This document shows positions 51,444-64,000 of a stretch of DNA of 64,000 nucleotides, in pieces (the stretch's first letter is position 1; every line of letters begins with the position of its first letter). The DNA is taken from NCBI GenBank assembly GCA_009268125.1, contig WBOU01000004.1, positions 84,494 through 148,493 of the forward strand. Reading direction: 5' to 3'. The translations under genes were made by a program, and so were the position numbers. The notes under the pieces were generated by a model. That model saw nothing but the letters and a program-made list of their open reading frames with translations, was not told the origin of the DNA and did no database searches. Origin of the DNA: Chloroflexia bacterium SDU3-3. Lineage in GTDB: Bacteria; Chloroflexota; Chloroflexia; Chloroflexales; Roseiflexaceae.

Positions 51444-52085
51444 CTAGGCGTCGCCCGCTGGCCCCTGGGGCTTGGGCGGCGCGGGCTTGCCCCGCTCGGG
51501 CTTCTTCTCCTGCCCGTTGTAGCGGTTCATCGCCACCCCCATGCCCTCGCGCACGATCAGCTCCATCGCATCGGCAGCCGCGCCCAGGATGCCGGGCAGC
51601 TGCTCCTCCTGCTCGCGGGTGAAGCGGCTGAGCACATAGTTAGCCGTATCCCAGCCCTGGGGCGTGCGGTCGATGCCCAGGCGCAGCCTTGGGAACTGCT
51701 GGCTGCCCAGCAGCGACACGATCGAGCGCATGCCGTTGTGCGTGCCCGAGCTGCCGTTGGCGCGCAGGCGCATGGCCCCAAACGGCAGATCAAGGTCGTC
51801 GTAGACGATCAGCAGCTCGCTGGCTGGGTCGACCTTGTACCACTGGCGCAGCCCGGTGACGGCCTGCCCGCTCAGGTTCATAAACGTGAACGGCTTGGCC
51901 AGCGCCACCCGCTGCCCGGCGATCACGCCCTCGGCCACGCGGGCCTTCGAGCGCTTCTCCGAAAAGCTCAGGCGATAGCGGTCGGCCAGCGCATCCACCG
52001 CGCGAAAGCCGATGTTATGTCGGGTCTTAACGTACTCTTCGCCTGGGTTGCCCAGGCCCACAATCAGCCACACACCATCCCCCAT
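51444..52085 (-). CDS. pth: Peptidyl-tRNA hydrolase
   Basis: 213 residues from ATG 52085 (MGDGVWLIVGLGNPGEEY). Family motifs: GNPG..Y..TRHNIGF with catalytic His, KPFTFMNLSG, YDDLDLPFGAMRLR and GTHNGMRSI. It releases peptides from peptidyl-tRNA. The Pro/Lys-rich tail after residue 185 is an extension. It lies 47 bases downstream of the CsoR/CstR-family gene. Confidence 0.95.
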   Translation of the reverse strand: MGDGVWLIVGLGNPGEEYVKTRHNIGFRAVDALADRYRLSFSEKRSKARVAEGVIAGQRVALAKPFTFMNLSGQAVTGLRQWYKVDPASELLIVYDDLDLPFGAMRLRANGSSGTHNGMRSIVSLLGSQQFPRLRLGIDRTPQGWDTANYVLSRFTREQEEQLPGILGAAADAMELIVREGMGVAMNRYNGQEKKPERGKPAPPKPQGPAGDA

Positions 52086-52132
52086 GGGGCAGCCGCGCCT
52101 AGGCGCGCGCCGCCAGCTTATGCTCTTCCGGC

Positions 52133-52417
52133 CTAGCGCGCCGCCTTGAGAATGTCGAGCAGGCGTGTGACCTCGTTGGTATCGGTCGGCTCGCTGCCGC
52201 ACAGGCACTGGCGCGCGTAGGTCTCGGCCACCAGCGTGTTCAGGCTGGCCACCGAGGCCTTGATCGCCGACAGCTGGATGACCACATCGCGGCAGTGGCG
52301 GTCGTTCTCGACCATGGTCTGCACGCCGCGTATCTGCCCCTCGATCAGGCGGAGCCGCCGCTGAACCTCGGCCTTCACCTGCGGGTTGATCGTATCGCTC
52401 GCGGAAGGGGTTTCCAT
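52133..52417 (-). CDS. CsoR/CstR-family repressor with Cys-Tyr-Cys site
   Basis: 94 residues. RRLRLIEGQIRGVQTMVE defines the DUF156/CsoR family. Copper CsoR uses Cys-His-Cys; here the positions are Cys42, Tyr67 and Cys71, with an extra Cys73. Cys42 and Cys71 are 29 apart, as in the persulfide sensor CstR (Cys31/Cys60). So it probably senses sulfane sulfur and not copper. It lies 118 bases downstream of trxA, whose promoter carries a matching operator. Confidence 0.82.
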   Translation of the reverse strand: METPSASDTINPQVKAEVQRRLRLIEGQIRGVQTMVENDRHCRDVVIQLSAIKASVASLNTLVAETYARQCLCGSEPTDTNEVTRLLDILKAAR

Positions 52418-52470
52418 AGGCGCTACTCCTTATGCCGCCGCAGAGGGCGCTCGATCCCCCACACACAAAG

Positions 52471-52512
52471 CCCGAGTGCCAGCGCCAGGGGAACCCTGGG
52501 CTGGCGCTCGGG
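52471..52512 (-). terminator. Terminator of trxA
   Basis: CCCGAGTGCCAGCGCCAGGG pairs with CCCTGGGCTGGCGCTCGGG, with one bulge; on the minus strand CTTTGTGTG follows. It separates trxA from the repressor gene. Confidence 0.65.
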
Positions 52513-52534
52513 CCTGCGCGACACGGGGCCAGAT

Positions 52535-52864
52535 CTACTTGCTGATGGTCGTCTCAAAGGCCTCTTGCAGCTTGCTCTTGGGGAGCGCGCCCTGGATGCG
52601 GTTGACCTCTTTGCCATCCTTGAAGAAGATCATGGTGGGGATGGCCATCACGCCCAGCTGGCCGGCCCAGCGCTGGTCTTCGTCGATGTTGACCTTGGCC
52701 ACGGTTACGCGGCCCTCGTACTCGCCCGCAAGCTCTTCGAGCACGGGCGCAATAGCGCGGCACGGCGGGCACCAGGGTGCCCAGAAATCGACCACAACCG
52801 GGGTGTCGGCGTTGATCGCCTGCTGCTCGAAGGTGGCATCGGTAATAACAATTGGCTTGGCCAT
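52535..52864 (-). CDS. trxA: Thioredoxin with WCPPC active site
   Basis: 109 residues, ATG preceded by AAAGGAG. Fold markers: VVVDFWAPWCPPCRAIAPVL with active Cys32 and Cys35, and the cis-Pro loop MAIPTMIFFKDG. The active site is WCPPC rather than the common WCGPC, which raises the redox potential in known variants. Promoter and CsoR-type operator lie just upstream; a terminator follows. Probably a disulfide or persulfide reductant. Confidence 0.93.
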   Translation of the reverse strand: MAKPIVITDATFEQQAINADTPVVVDFWAPWCPPCRAIAPVLEELAGEYEGRVTVAKVNIDEDQRWAGQLGVMAIPTMIFFKDGKEVNRIQGALPKSKLQEAFETTISK

Positions 52865-52899
52865 GGTAGTGCTCCTTTATGTTCCAGAGGGCGGGTATA

Positions 52900-52914
52900 T
52901 ACCCCCTGGGGGTA
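52900..52914. promoter_or_regulatory. CsoR/CstR-type operator downstream of the trxA -10
   Basis: Perfect palindrome TACCCCCTGGGGGTA, flanked by TATA (52897-52900) and ACTGGGTATA. CsoR-family repressors bind such C/G-run palindromes. It lies between the -10 (52923-52928) and the ribosome site, so a bound repressor would block transcription. Confidence 0.8.
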
Positions 52915-52922
52915 CTGGGTAT

Positions 52923-52950
52923 AGTATAGCACGTCCCCGTGGAAAGTCAA
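52923..52950 (-). promoter_or_regulatory. Promoter of trxA
   Basis: On the minus strand TTGACT (52945-52950), a 16-base spacer and TATACT (52923-52928). Confidence 0.75.
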
Positions 52951-52974
52951 GATAGGCAAGGATCGTTCCAGCAC

Positions 52975-53002
52975 TTGCGCTTCTGGGGTGGGGCGCTACA
53001 AT
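52975..53002 (+). promoter_or_regulatory. Promoter of the MBL-fold hydrolase gene
   Basis: TTGCGC (52975-52980), a 16-base spacer and TACAAT (52997-53002). It diverges from the trxA promoter about 45 bases away. GGAG precedes ATG 53042. Confidence 0.55.
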
Positions 53003-53041
53003 GAGCGACGCACCAAGCTACTGAAAAAGAAGGAGCGACCC

Positions 53042-53776
53042 ATGAGCGCTATCGGACGTGACACCACCCTCACATGGCTCGGCCACGCCACCTGGCACAT
53101 CCTCTCGCCAGGCGGCAAGCGCCTGCTGATCGACGCCTGGCTTGGCTCCAGCCCGACCTTCCCGGCCAGCTGGGCGGCCAGGCTGCACGATGAGGGCGTG
53201 GACTACATCCTGATCACCCATGGCCATATGGACCACATCGGCGACCTGCTGGGCATCGCCGAGCAGACCAAGGCCACCCTGGTGTGCCAGTTCGACATCG
53301 TGCCCTGGCTGGTGGCCAACGGCGTACCCGAGGAGCGGATTATCGGCTTCAACAAGGGCGGCGCGGTCGACCTAGGCGGCGTGCAGGCCACTATGACCAA
53401 CGCCACCCACTCCAGCACGGTGCACCACCAGGGCCAGATCATCCCTATGGGCACCGAGGCGGGCTATGTGCTGCGCATGGAGAACGGCTTCACCATCTAC
53501 CACACCGGCGACACCGCCGTGCACGCCGACATGCAGATCATCGGCGCGCTCTACCAGCCCGAGCTCACCATCTTGCCAATTGGCGACCACTTTACCATGG
53601 GGCCGCGCCAGGCCGCCTACGCGCTCAAGCTGATCGGCTCGCGCTACGCCCTGCCCAGCCACTACGGCACCTTCCCGCTGCTGCGCGGCACGCCCGATCA
53701 ATTGCGGCAGCACCTGGCCGAATTCGCAGTACAATGCGATGTGCTCGCACCCAAGCCGGGCGAGCCTGTTTCCTAG
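53042..53776 (+). CDS. UPF0173-type metallo-beta-lactamase-fold hydrolase
   Basis: 244 residues from ATG 53042, preceded by GAAGGAG. Metal motif THGHMDHIGD, plus NATHSS, TGDTAVHADM, and the C-terminal PSHYGTFPLL complete the two-metal site of the UPF0173/UlaG-like group. It is cytoplasmic. It hydrolyses an unknown ester or phosphodiester; homologues are often annotated metal-dependent hydrolase. Confidence 0.88.
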   Translation: MSAIGRDTTLTWLGHATWHILSPGGKRLLIDAWLGSSPTFPASWAARLHDEGVDYILITHGHMDHIGDLLGIAEQTKATLVCQFDIVPWLVANGVPEERIIGFNKGGAVDLGGVQATMTNATHSSTVHHQGQIIPMGTEAGYVLRMENGFTIYHTGDTAVHADMQIIGALYQPELTILPIGDHFTMGPRQAAYALKLIGSRYALPSHYGTFPLLRGTPDQLRQHLAEFAVQCDVLAPKPGEPVS

Positions 53777-53799
53777 CCTGGAAGTGAAAAGGCAGCACG

Positions 53800-54756
53800 A
53801 TGAAGCTGATTGTTCCACAAACTGCTGTCGCCGACATTGAGCCAACCATACGCACGATAGCGCCCGATCTCAGTATCGTCCATATCGCCGAAGATGGAAG
53901 CGCCGATGGCGACATAGCTGATGCCGATGCCATCTTACGCTGGATGATGAGCAAGGTGCTCGACACCACGATCGACCAAGCGCCACGCCTGCGCTGGGTG
54001 CACACCATGAGCGCAGGCGTCGATGGATTCCGCCTGGGCGATCTGGCGCGGCGCAAGATAACGCTCACCAACTCGGCGGGGGCACACGCCATCGCCATCA
54101 GCGAATTTGTGCTTTCCACCATGCTCGGCAGGGTCAAGCGCCTGCGCGAGCTGGCCAGCTTCACCCCCGGCGACGCCTGGCAGCGCAGGCGCTCGCTCGA
54201 TATGGGCGAGCTGTACGGGCAGACGGTGCTTATCCTGGGGCTGGGCAGCATCGGGCGCGAGATCGCCAAGCGCGCCCACGCCTTTGGCATGCGGGTGATC
54301 GGCAGCCGCCGCCGCCCCGTGCCCATGCCGAACATAGACGTAGTGGTGGGCGATCACCAGTGGCGCGACCTGCTGCCCCAGGCCGACTTTGTGGTGGTGG
54401 CCACGCCGCTCACCGCCGCAACGCGGGGCATGGTGGATGCCGACGCCTTCGGGCGCATGAAGCCAGGCGCGTACCTGATCAACATCGCGCGTGGGCAGAT
54501 CGTGGACAGCGACGCCCTGATCGATGCGCTGCGCACCCGCAGGCTCTCCGGCGCGTCGCTCGACACCCTGCCAGTAGAGCCGCTGCCAGCCGACCACCCG
54601 CTGTGGAGCGCGCCCAATATCTGGATCACGCCCCACATCTCGTGGATGTCGCCCCGCACCCAAGAGCGCTCGCTCAGCTACTTCTACGAGAACCTGCGGC
54701 GCTTTGTGGCGGGCGAAGATCTGATCAACGTGGTGGATATCCAGCAGGGCTACTAG
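53800..54756 (+). CDS. D-2-hydroxyacid dehydrogenase
   Basis: 318 residues. NAD-binding motif ILGLGSIGREIAKRAHAFGM, catalytic Arg in NIARGQIVDSDAL, Glu in LPVEPLPADHPLW and His in ITPHISWMSP. It reduces a 2-keto acid to a D-2-hydroxyacid or the reverse; the substrate (glyoxylate, phosphoglycerate-like or other) is open. It lies 23 bases after the MBL-fold gene and ends at a bidirectional terminator. Confidence 0.88.
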   Translation: MKLIVPQTAVADIEPTIRTIAPDLSIVHIAEDGSADGDIADADAILRWMMSKVLDTTIDQAPRLRWVHTMSAGVDGFRLGDLARRKITLTNSAGAHAIAISEFVLSTMLGRVKRLRELASFTPGDAWQRRRSLDMGELYGQTVLILGLGSIGREIAKRAHAFGMRVIGSRRRPVPMPNIDVVVGDHQWRDLLPQADFVVVATPLTAATRGMVDADAFGRMKPGAYLINIARGQIVDSDALIDALRTRRLSGASLDTLPVEPLPADHPLWSAPNIWITPHISWMSPRTQERSLSYFYENLRRFVAGEDLINVVDIQQGY

Positions 54757-54771
54757 CTGCCGAGCTGCTCA

Positions 54772-54809
54772 GCACAAAGGCCTGGATCGCATGATCCAGG
54801 CCTTTGTGC
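54772..54809. terminator. Bidirectional terminator
   Basis: GCACAAAGGCCTGGATC pairs perfectly with GATCCAGGCCTTTGTGC around a GCAT loop. It separates the hydroxyacid dehydrogenase from the convergent Gfo/Idh/MocA gene. Confidence 0.8.
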
Positions 54810-54848
54810 GCATACACACAGTGGCATGTTATGTCCACAAACAATCCA

Positions 54849-55967
54849 TCACACCAGAAGCTCGCGCACATCCGCCGGGATGGCGTGCGCCACCCCGCTG
54901 GCCGCCGAGCGCTGCGCCGCTTCCAGCACAGCATCCACATAGGCGGCCTGGCCAAAGCTGGCCAGTGGCCCGGGCTGGCCGCCCAGCGACTGCAGGTAGC
55001 CCGCCACAGTGGAGAGGTGCCAGAGCAGCGTGGCGGTAGGCACCTCGGCGGTGGGGTAGGTGGGCGTGGGCGCGCTGGCGCTGAGCGTGGAGATGATGCG
55101 GCGGCCCTGGTCGTCGGCGATCTGCAGCTCGTTGGGGTGTGCGGCGTCGAAGATCAGCGTGCCCCTGGTGCCGTAGGCCTCCACCCGCAGGTCGTCGGCG
55201 GTGCCAGCCGCCACCTTGGATGCGTGGGCCGTGCCGATCGCGCCGTTGGTCAGCTCCAGGCTCAGCCAGGCCGCATCGTCGCTGGTGATCTGGGCGGTGC
55301 CGCCACCCGCCGTGGGGCGCTGGCCGATCAGGGTGCGGGTCTGCGCCGAGACGGTGTGGGCAGGCCCCAACAAAAAGGTGATCAGATCGACCAGATGCGA
55401 GCCAAGGTCGAGCAGCACGCCGCTGCCCGCGCCCTGGAAGCGCCACGTCACCGCGCGGTCGCGCTTGAGGTTGCTGGCGCGGTAGTAGCGCAGGTGAAAG
55501 CCGACCGGATCGCCCAGGCTGCCCTGCTCGATCCAGCGGCGGGCATGCTGCAGCGCGGGGATGTTGCGGAAGTGGTAGTTGACGCCACACACCAGGCCGC
55601 GCTCGACGGCCAGCGCGGCCAGCGCCGCAGCCTCGCGCGGCTCCACCGCCAGCGGCTTCTCGCAGAACACCGGCTTGCCCGCATCCAGCGCCGCCCGCAC
55701 GATCGCCGCGTGGTCGGCGGTGGGCGCGCAGCAGTCGATCAGGGACACCTGCGGGTCGGCCAGCAGATCGGCCAGGCTGGTGGTGGCGCGGACTTCGGGC
55801 AGCTCGCGGCCCACCCGCTCGGCCGAGCCGGGCGTGGCCACCTGCACGGCGGCGATGCGCGGCTGCAGGGCCAGCGCGGGGTAGCACAGCGGGATCATAC
55901 GGTAGCACAGCGCGTGCACGCGCCCGATGCCGCCGTAGCCGATCAGGCCAACACCTATCTCAGCCAT
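54849..55967 (-). CDS. Gfo/Idh/MocA-family oxidoreductase
   Basis: 372 residues. GVGLIGYGGIGRVHALCY (NAD(P) motif), CEKPLAVEP (catalytic Lys region) and DLGSHLVDLITFLLG (the D-x3-H motif). It oxidises or reduces a sugar or inositol derivative. Its start overlaps the DUF402 gene end (55960). No sugar transporter is adjacent to hint at the substrate. Confidence 0.88.
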   Translation of the reverse strand: MAEIGVGLIGYGGIGRVHALCYRMIPLCYPALALQPRIAAVQVATPGSAERVGRELPEVRATTSLADLLADPQVSLIDCCAPTADHAAIVRAALDAGKPVFCEKPLAVEPREAAALAALAVERGLVCGVNYHFRNIPALQHARRWIEQGSLGDPVGFHLRYYRASNLKRDRAVTWRFQGAGSGVLLDLGSHLVDLITFLLGPAHTVSAQTRTLIGQRPTAGGGTAQITSDDAAWLSLELTNGAIGTAHASKVAAGTADDLRVEAYGTRGTLIFDAAHPNELQIADDQGRRIISTLSASAPTPTYPTAEVPTATLLWHLSTVAGYLQSLGGQPGPLASFGQAAYVDAVLEAAQRSAASGVAHAIPADVRELLV

Positions 55968-56451
55968 CTGCGCGCTCCTCTTGCGAAAATGGGCCAGCGC
56001 CAGCCAGCGCCAGCCGCTCTAGCTCGGTCAGCGCCTCCAGCGCGTGCCGATGCGTCGCAGGCTCGCTCTGGTCGAAGCCGCGCGCCGCAAACTCATCCAT
56101 ATCGAGGGGCAGGATCGTGGATCGGTCGGGGGAGACGAAGAGGTCGATCTCCAGATCTTCGGATGTGATGATCTGGCCATCGTAGCTGGCGGGCTTGGTG
56201 ACATTGCAGTACCAGCCTTTGAACGCGCCCGCCGCACTGTAGATGGCGTAGATGTTGTACCAGCGGTCGGTGTAGTAGTGCTCAAGGAAGCGGTCGCCAT
56301 CCTCGAACACCACATAGCCCAGGTCGAGCCGCCCGCGCCGCCAGAAGGCCCGCACCACGATCTCAGGGCCATCCTGCCGCAGCAGATCGGCCTCGAACGC
56401 TATCGTCGTCGCCTTCCCAGGCTTGAGCAGCCGAACCTCGACCATAGGCAC
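55960..56451 (-). CDS. DUF402 (FomD-like) protein
   Basis: 163 residues. YNIYAIYSAAGAFKGWYCNV and LEIDLFVSPD..STILPLDMDEF are the DUF402 core, a fold found in nucleotide phosphohydrolases such as FomD. It lies three bases after mreB and overlaps the next gene, so it is cotranscribed with both. ATG 56451 (MPMVEVRLL) or 56445 are equal choices. Substrate unknown. Confidence 0.82.
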   Translation of the reverse strand: MPMVEVRLLKPGKATTIAFEADLLRQDGPEIVVRAFWRRGRLDLGYVVFEDGDRFLEHYYTDRWYNIYAIYSAAGAFKGWYCNVTKPASYDGQIITSEDLEIDLFVSPDRSTILPLDMDEFAARGFDQSEPATHRHALEALTELERLALAGAGPFSQEERADG

Positions 56452-56454
56452 CGC

Positions 56455-57465
<1,011 letters not shown>

Positions 57466-57595
57466 AAAACCTCATTCAGCAGCAGTTTCACGGCGTACCG
57501 ATGGATCGTGAAACGCGCCATAAATAATACCACCAAGCACCCAACTCACAAAATCGCGTGGCTGGGGCCTGGTGGCATCGGCTCGCCGTAGGGAT

Positions 57596-58012
57596 CTAAC
57601 TGCCGCGAACGCGCCCGCGCAGCTGCGAGACACGCAGGCGGATGAGCGCCTTTTTGAGCGAGGCCTCGGCGGCGGCGGTCTGGCGATCGCTCTGGCGGTT
57701 GGCCAGGCTGGTCTCGGCGCGCTGGCGGGCGGCGGCGGCGCGGGCCTCGTCGATCTCGTCGGCGCGCTCCACCGTGTCGGCCAGAATCGTCACCCGGCTG
57801 GAGGCGACCTCCATAAAGCCGCCCGAGATGGCGTAGGGCGTGCTCTCGCCGTTCTTGATAATGTCGAGCTCGCCGACATCCAGAATCGTCAGCAGCGCCT
57901 CGTGCCGGGGCAGGATGCCGACGCGGCCATCCTTGGTCGGCGCGTTGATCTGGTCCACCTCATCCGAAAGCACCAGGCGCTCGGGCGTCACTATCTCAAG
58001 ATGCATGGGCAT
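57596..58012 (-). CDS. atpC: ATP synthase epsilon subunit
   Basis: 138 residues. LEIVTPERLVLSDEVDQINAP..DGRVGILPRHEALLTILDVGEL is the epsilon beta-barrel, followed by a helical hairpin (about 90-138) that can inhibit the enzyme. It is the last gene of the operon; a hairpin sits between it and atpD. The C-terminal hairpin is Ala/Gln/Arg-rich. Confidence 0.93.
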   Translation of the reverse strand: MPMHLEIVTPERLVLSDEVDQINAPTKDGRVGILPRHEALLTILDVGELDIIKNGESTPYAISGGFMEVASSRVTILADTVERADEIDEARAAAARQRAETSLANRQSDRQTAAAEASLKKALIRLRVSQLRGRVRGS

Positions 58013-58129
58013 GGGCTACGCTCCCACTTCGCTTGTTCAGATCACGGGGGTCAGAAAAAACAGCAACTGGCAAAAATACGATAGGTCGTCGTTTTCTTCT
58101 CTTCTCGCCGCTCTGCTCCCACCTTTGGC

Positions 58130-58162
58130 GAAAAGCGGCAGGGCAGCGCCCTGCCACTTTTC
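58130..58162 (-). terminator. Hairpin between atpD and atpC
   Basis: GAAAAGCGGCAGGGC pairs with GCCCTGCCACTTTTC. On the minus strand GC stem and CTTTTC follow. It could reduce atpC expression or stabilise the 3' end of the upstream mRNA. Confidence 0.5.
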
Positions 58163-58181
58163 ACAGAAGGCAGCGTGTCAC

Positions 58182-59651
<1,470 letters not shown>

Positions 59652-59658
59652 TCAGCAA

Positions 59659-60525
59659 TTACGACAGCGCTGCGGTACCTGCCGCAATCTCCGATACTTC
59701 CTTGGTGATATTGGCCTGGCGCGTCTTGTTGAGCGAGAGCGTGTAGTCGCGGCGCAGCTCCTTGGCGTTGTCGGTGGCATTTCGCATCGCCACCATGCGC
59801 GCCGAGTGCTCGCTGGCCACCGCCTCAAGGATGGCCTGGTAGAGCGTCACCTCGACAAAGCGCGGCAGCAGGCTGCGCAGCACCTCGTCCTGGTCCGGCT
59901 CGTAGGTGTAGTCCGACCCTGTGGTCTCGACATCGGATGGCAGCTCGACGGGCACCAGCCGCTTCAGGCGCGGGCGCTGCACCAGGGTGTTGACAAACTC
60001 GGCGTACATCACATACACCTCGTCGTACTTGCCCTCGCGGAAGCCGCCGATGCCCACCGTCGCCGCGCCCAGCACCTGCTCAAGGGTGGGGAAGTCGCCC
60101 AGCTTGGTCAGCTCGGCCACCATCGGCATCTTGTTGCGCGCCAGGAAGTCGCGGCCCTTCTTGCCGATCGCGATCAGGTCGACCGAGCGGCCCTTCTTGG
60201 TCTCATCCAGGTAGAACTGCGACATGCGGCGCAGCAGGTTGCTCACCAGGCTCCCCGCCATACCACGGTCAGGCGTCACCACGATCAGCGCGACCGAGCG
60301 GACGTTTGGGCGCACCTCAAGCAGCGTACCCACGCGCGAGCCGCGCGAGCGCGACATCAGGTTGCCCATCAGCTCCAGGATACGGTCGGCATAGGGCCGC
60401 GTCGCCAGCACATTGCGCTGCGCCCGCCGCAGACGCGATGAAGAGACCATCTCCATCGCTCGCGTGATCTGCGCCAGATTCTTCACCGACCGAATGCGGC
60501 GTCGAATTTCTCGTGTACTTGGCAC
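59659..60525 (-). CDS. atpG: ATP synthase gamma subunit
   Basis: 288 residues. N-terminal [20 protein letters not shown] and C-terminal [20 protein letters not shown]...ITKEVSEI form the central-stalk coiled coil. It couples proton flow to catalysis. It lies between atpA and atpD. Confidence 0.95.
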   Translation of the reverse strand: MPSTREIRRRIRSVKNLAQITRAMEMVSSSRLRRAQRNVLATRPYADRILELMGNLMSRSRGSRVGTLLEVRPNVRSVALIVVTPDRGMAGSLVSNLLRRMSQFYLDETKKGRSVDLIAIGKKGRDFLARNKMPMVAELTKLGDFPTLEQVLGAATVGIGGFREGKYDEVYVMYAEFVNTLVQRPRLKRLVPVELPSDVETTGSDYTYEPDQDEVLRSLLPRFVEVTLYQAILEAVASEHSARMVAMRNATDNAKELRRDYTLSLNKTRQANITKEVSEIAAGTAALS

Positions 60526-60594
60526 GGTATCTCCAGATATACGTGGAGAGCGGCGCGGGGAAGGCGGTATCGGCCCGCCCCGCGCTGCTCCTGC

Positions 60595-62169
<1,575 letters not shown>

Positions 62170-62303
62170 CGTTGGCTCCTTTAGCAGCGTTCTGATCTCT
62201 GCCCGCCAGCCAACGTGCTGGCGGCGTGGAAACAAAAGGGGCGGGCCAGGTAACCCACGCGACGCATAGGTGCCCGCCCGCCAATTGCAGCAACAACGGC
62301 CAT

Positions 62304-62792
62304 TTAGCTCGACATCATGCTGCGCTGCACGGCGTTCAGCCTGGTGCGGGCGCTGTTGTCGAACACCTGATCGCCCACGCGGATGATCAGGCCGCCGAGA
62401 ATTGACGGGTCTACACTGAATCGCAGATCCAGCCGTTCGCCATATGCCTGGCGCAGTTGCTGCTGAACATTTGCCTGCTGGGCCGTGTCAAGGGCACCCG
62501 CGCTGATCACCTCGGCGCTCAGGGCCTTCTCGGCCTTGGCGGCGGCCAGCAGCTCGAAGCTGCGCGCCACCGTGTCGAGATCGCCAAGCTTGCCCTGCTG
62601 GGTCAGCAGCAGGATGGCGTTGCGCACCTGAAGCGGGGTGTCCGGCGGCAGCGCCTCATCGACCTGCGCCGCAGAGACCTCGCCATTTCCCACCGCCAGC
62701 CGGTTGGCAGCGGTGCGAAGCGAGCCAAGAGTCGCGCTGATCAGCGAGTCGTAGAGGGCGCGGGCCAGGACTTGAGCTTCGGACGTACTCAC
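62304..62792 (-). CDS. atpH: ATP synthase delta subunit
   Basis: 162 residues from GTG 62792, with GGAGG five bases upstream (an in-frame ATG at 62804 overlaps that site). [19 protein letters not shown] and [20 protein letters not shown] are the delta/OSCP C-terminal signature. It joins F1 to the peripheral stalk. Confidence 0.9.
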   Translation of the reverse strand: MSTSEAQVLARALYDSLISATLGSLRTAANRLAVGNGEVSAAQVDEALPPDTPLQVRNAILLLTQQGKLGDLDTVARSFELLAAAKAEKALSAEVISAGALDTAQQANVQQQLRQAYGERLDLRFSVDPSILGGLIIRVGDQVFDNSARTRLNAVQRSMMSS

Positions 62793-62882
62793 AGTGTCCT
62801 CCAAGATGGAAAGCAGAGTGCTTGGCGTGCGGGCGTGTCAGACCCAACGAATGAGCTGACGCCCACACGCCGCGCGCCCCAC

Positions 62883-63374
62883 CTAGTTCTGTCGTCCAAG
62901 CTGAGCCAGCGACTCCTCGATCAGCTTATCGTGGTTGGTCGAAAGCTCCGCGCCGATCACCTTCTCCGCCGTCGCCGTCACCAGGGCGGCCATCTGGCCC
63001 TTCAGGTCGCGCAGCAGCTGATCGCGCTCCTGAAGCGACTGGGTGCGCGCCTCGGCGCGGATGCGATCCGCCTCGGCGCGGGCCTGGGCCACGATCTCGA
63101 CCTCCTGGGTCTTGGCGCGCTCCTGGGCCTGGGCCACGATGCTCGCGGCCTCCTGGCGGCCCCGGGCGACCTCGGCCTCGTAGTCCTTCTGGGCGCGGGC
63201 CAGCTGCGCCTTCACCTGCTCGGCCTCCTGCAGGCTCGTCTGGATGCGGTTGGTGCGCTCGTTCAGCATGTTGAGCACCGGCTGGTAGAGGTAGCGCGAC
63301 AGCAGCCACACCAGCAAGCCCACGTTCACAATCTGCGCGAACAGGAGCGCCCAATTAATACCAAGTTTTTCCAC
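62883..63374 (-). CDS. atpF: ATP synthase b subunit
   Basis: 163 residues. One N-terminal membrane helix ([20 protein letters not shown]) is followed by a long charged coiled coil rich in Ala/Glu/Arg. It is the stator stalk. Confidence 0.94.
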   Translation of the reverse strand: MEKLGINWALLFAQIVNVGLLVWLLSRYLYQPVLNMLNERTNRIQTSLQEAEQVKAQLARAQKDYEAEVARGRQEAASIVAQAQERAKTQEVEIVAQARAEADRIRAEARTQSLQERDQLLRDLKGQMAALVTATAEKVIGAELSTNHDKLIEESLAQLGRQN

Positions 63375-63419
63375 TCGACGCTCTCCTTACTCGTAGGTGT
63401 TTGGTTCGTACGACGGCGA

Positions 63420-63692
<273 letters not shown>

Positions 63693-63731
63693 TCAAAAGG
63701 TGAAACAAAATGCTCTGCGTATAATGGTGAT

Positions 63732-64000
63732 CTAGTGCGCGGCGTGCGGAGCGACATCCGACTCCACCTGCACCGTGCCGACATCGTGCCCTTCCTCATC
63801 GTGCGACGCGTGGCCGATCACCGCGGTCGAGAAGAAGATCAGGGTGAGGATGGCGAAGATGATCGCCTGCATGAAGGCGACAAACACCTCGAAGCCATAG
63901 AATGGAAGCGGCAACAGGTACGGGAAGAGGTAGGACATCACCAGGAGGATGACCTCTCCGCCGAAGATGTTGCCAAAAATTCGGAAGGCGAACGAGATAA
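63732..64000 (-). CDS. atpB: ATP synthase a subunit (3' part, cut by the window edge)
   Basis: The frame enters from the right edge and ends at 63732. SFAFRIFGNIFGGEVILLVM holds the essential Arg of the a subunit, followed by PFYGFEVFVAFMQAIIFAILT, the last membrane helix. The C-terminal tail GHASHDEEGHDVG is His/Glu-rich. The start lies outside the window. Confidence 0.94.
   Translation of the reverse strand, partial: ISFAFRIFGNIFGGEVILLVMSYLFPYLLPLPFYGFEVFVAFMQAIIFAILTLIFFSTAVIGHASHDEEGHDVGTVQVESDVAPHAAH

Noticed and set aside
53935..54663. Minus-strand frame opposite the hydroxyacid dehydrogenase
   Set aside because: His/Gly/Ala-rich shadow of the dehydrogenase frame, which carries the NAD and catalytic motifs.

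Overview
The window reads as chromosome of a high-GC, Gram-negative-type or monoderm-like bacterium of the phylum Chloroflexota (probably class Chloroflexia). This assignment is inference. It rests on gene content (CarH-type B12 photoreceptor beside phytoene synthase, nuoABCDE block, F-type ATP synthase operon, V4R protein, many GH/Calx-beta and BNR proteins), on the heavy use of GC-rich codons, and on AT-richer intergenic islands full of dispersed repeats. No rRNA, tRNA, CRISPR array, phage or complete insertion sequence was found.

Layout. 1-3.5 kb: a GT-C-like membrane protein running off the left edge and a receiver/RodZ-like fusion. 3.7-9.9 kb: a DapB-like dehydrogenase, a small hypothetical protein, a GH42 beta-galactosidase, an RlmI-like methyltransferase and a V4R protein. 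10-16 kb: a low-molecular-weight phosphatase homologue that has lost its catalytic Cys, a two-gene operon joining a double PGRP/amidase protein to a CHAT protease, and a truncated haemoglobin. 16.3-22.5 kb: two tandem secreted Calx-beta paralogues. 22.6-25.9 kb: nuoABCDE on the minus strand behind a near-consensus promoter. 26-28 kb: aat and an HtrA-like lipoprotein. 28-28.9 kb: a repeat island. 28.9-33 kb: DUF2085, crtB, carH, a BNR protein and a cobalamin adenosyltransferase; CarH needs the AdoCbl that the last enzyme makes. 33-38.4 kb: an HD-GYP response regulator and an Fe-S/molybdopterin group (DUF309, rhodanese, IscA/ErpA, MoaA, Mrp, [2Fe-2S] protein). 38.4-43.6 kb: prs, an HTH plus P-loop ATPase protein, and two overlapping genes resembling degenerate complex I membrane subunits. 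43.6-44.5 kb: a second large repeat island. 44.5-50.7 kb: IF-2B-like protein, Nudix hydrolase, RsmC-like methyltransferase, a large sensor kinase and a PHP phosphoesterase. 50.9-57.5 kb: pth, a CsoR/CstR-family repressor, thioredoxin, an MBL-fold hydrolase, a D-2-hydroxyacid dehydrogenase, a Gfo/Idh/MocA oxidoreductase, DUF402 and MreB. 57.6-64 kb: atpC-D-G-A-H-F-E-B on the minus strand, atpB cut by the right edge.

The most system-like novelty is the PGRP-PGRP/CHAT operon (11.16-15.35 kb), a plausible peptidoglycan-sensing protease module preceded by an inverted repeat and a possible small RNA. The best regulatory story is a CstR-like repressor (Cys-Tyr-Cys rather than Cys-His-Cys) with a perfect CsoR-family operator just downstream of the thioredoxin -10 box. 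The intergenic islands share a composite dispersed repeat family, a widespread CACGAAG-type repeat and three separate 21-bp-period tandem arrays.
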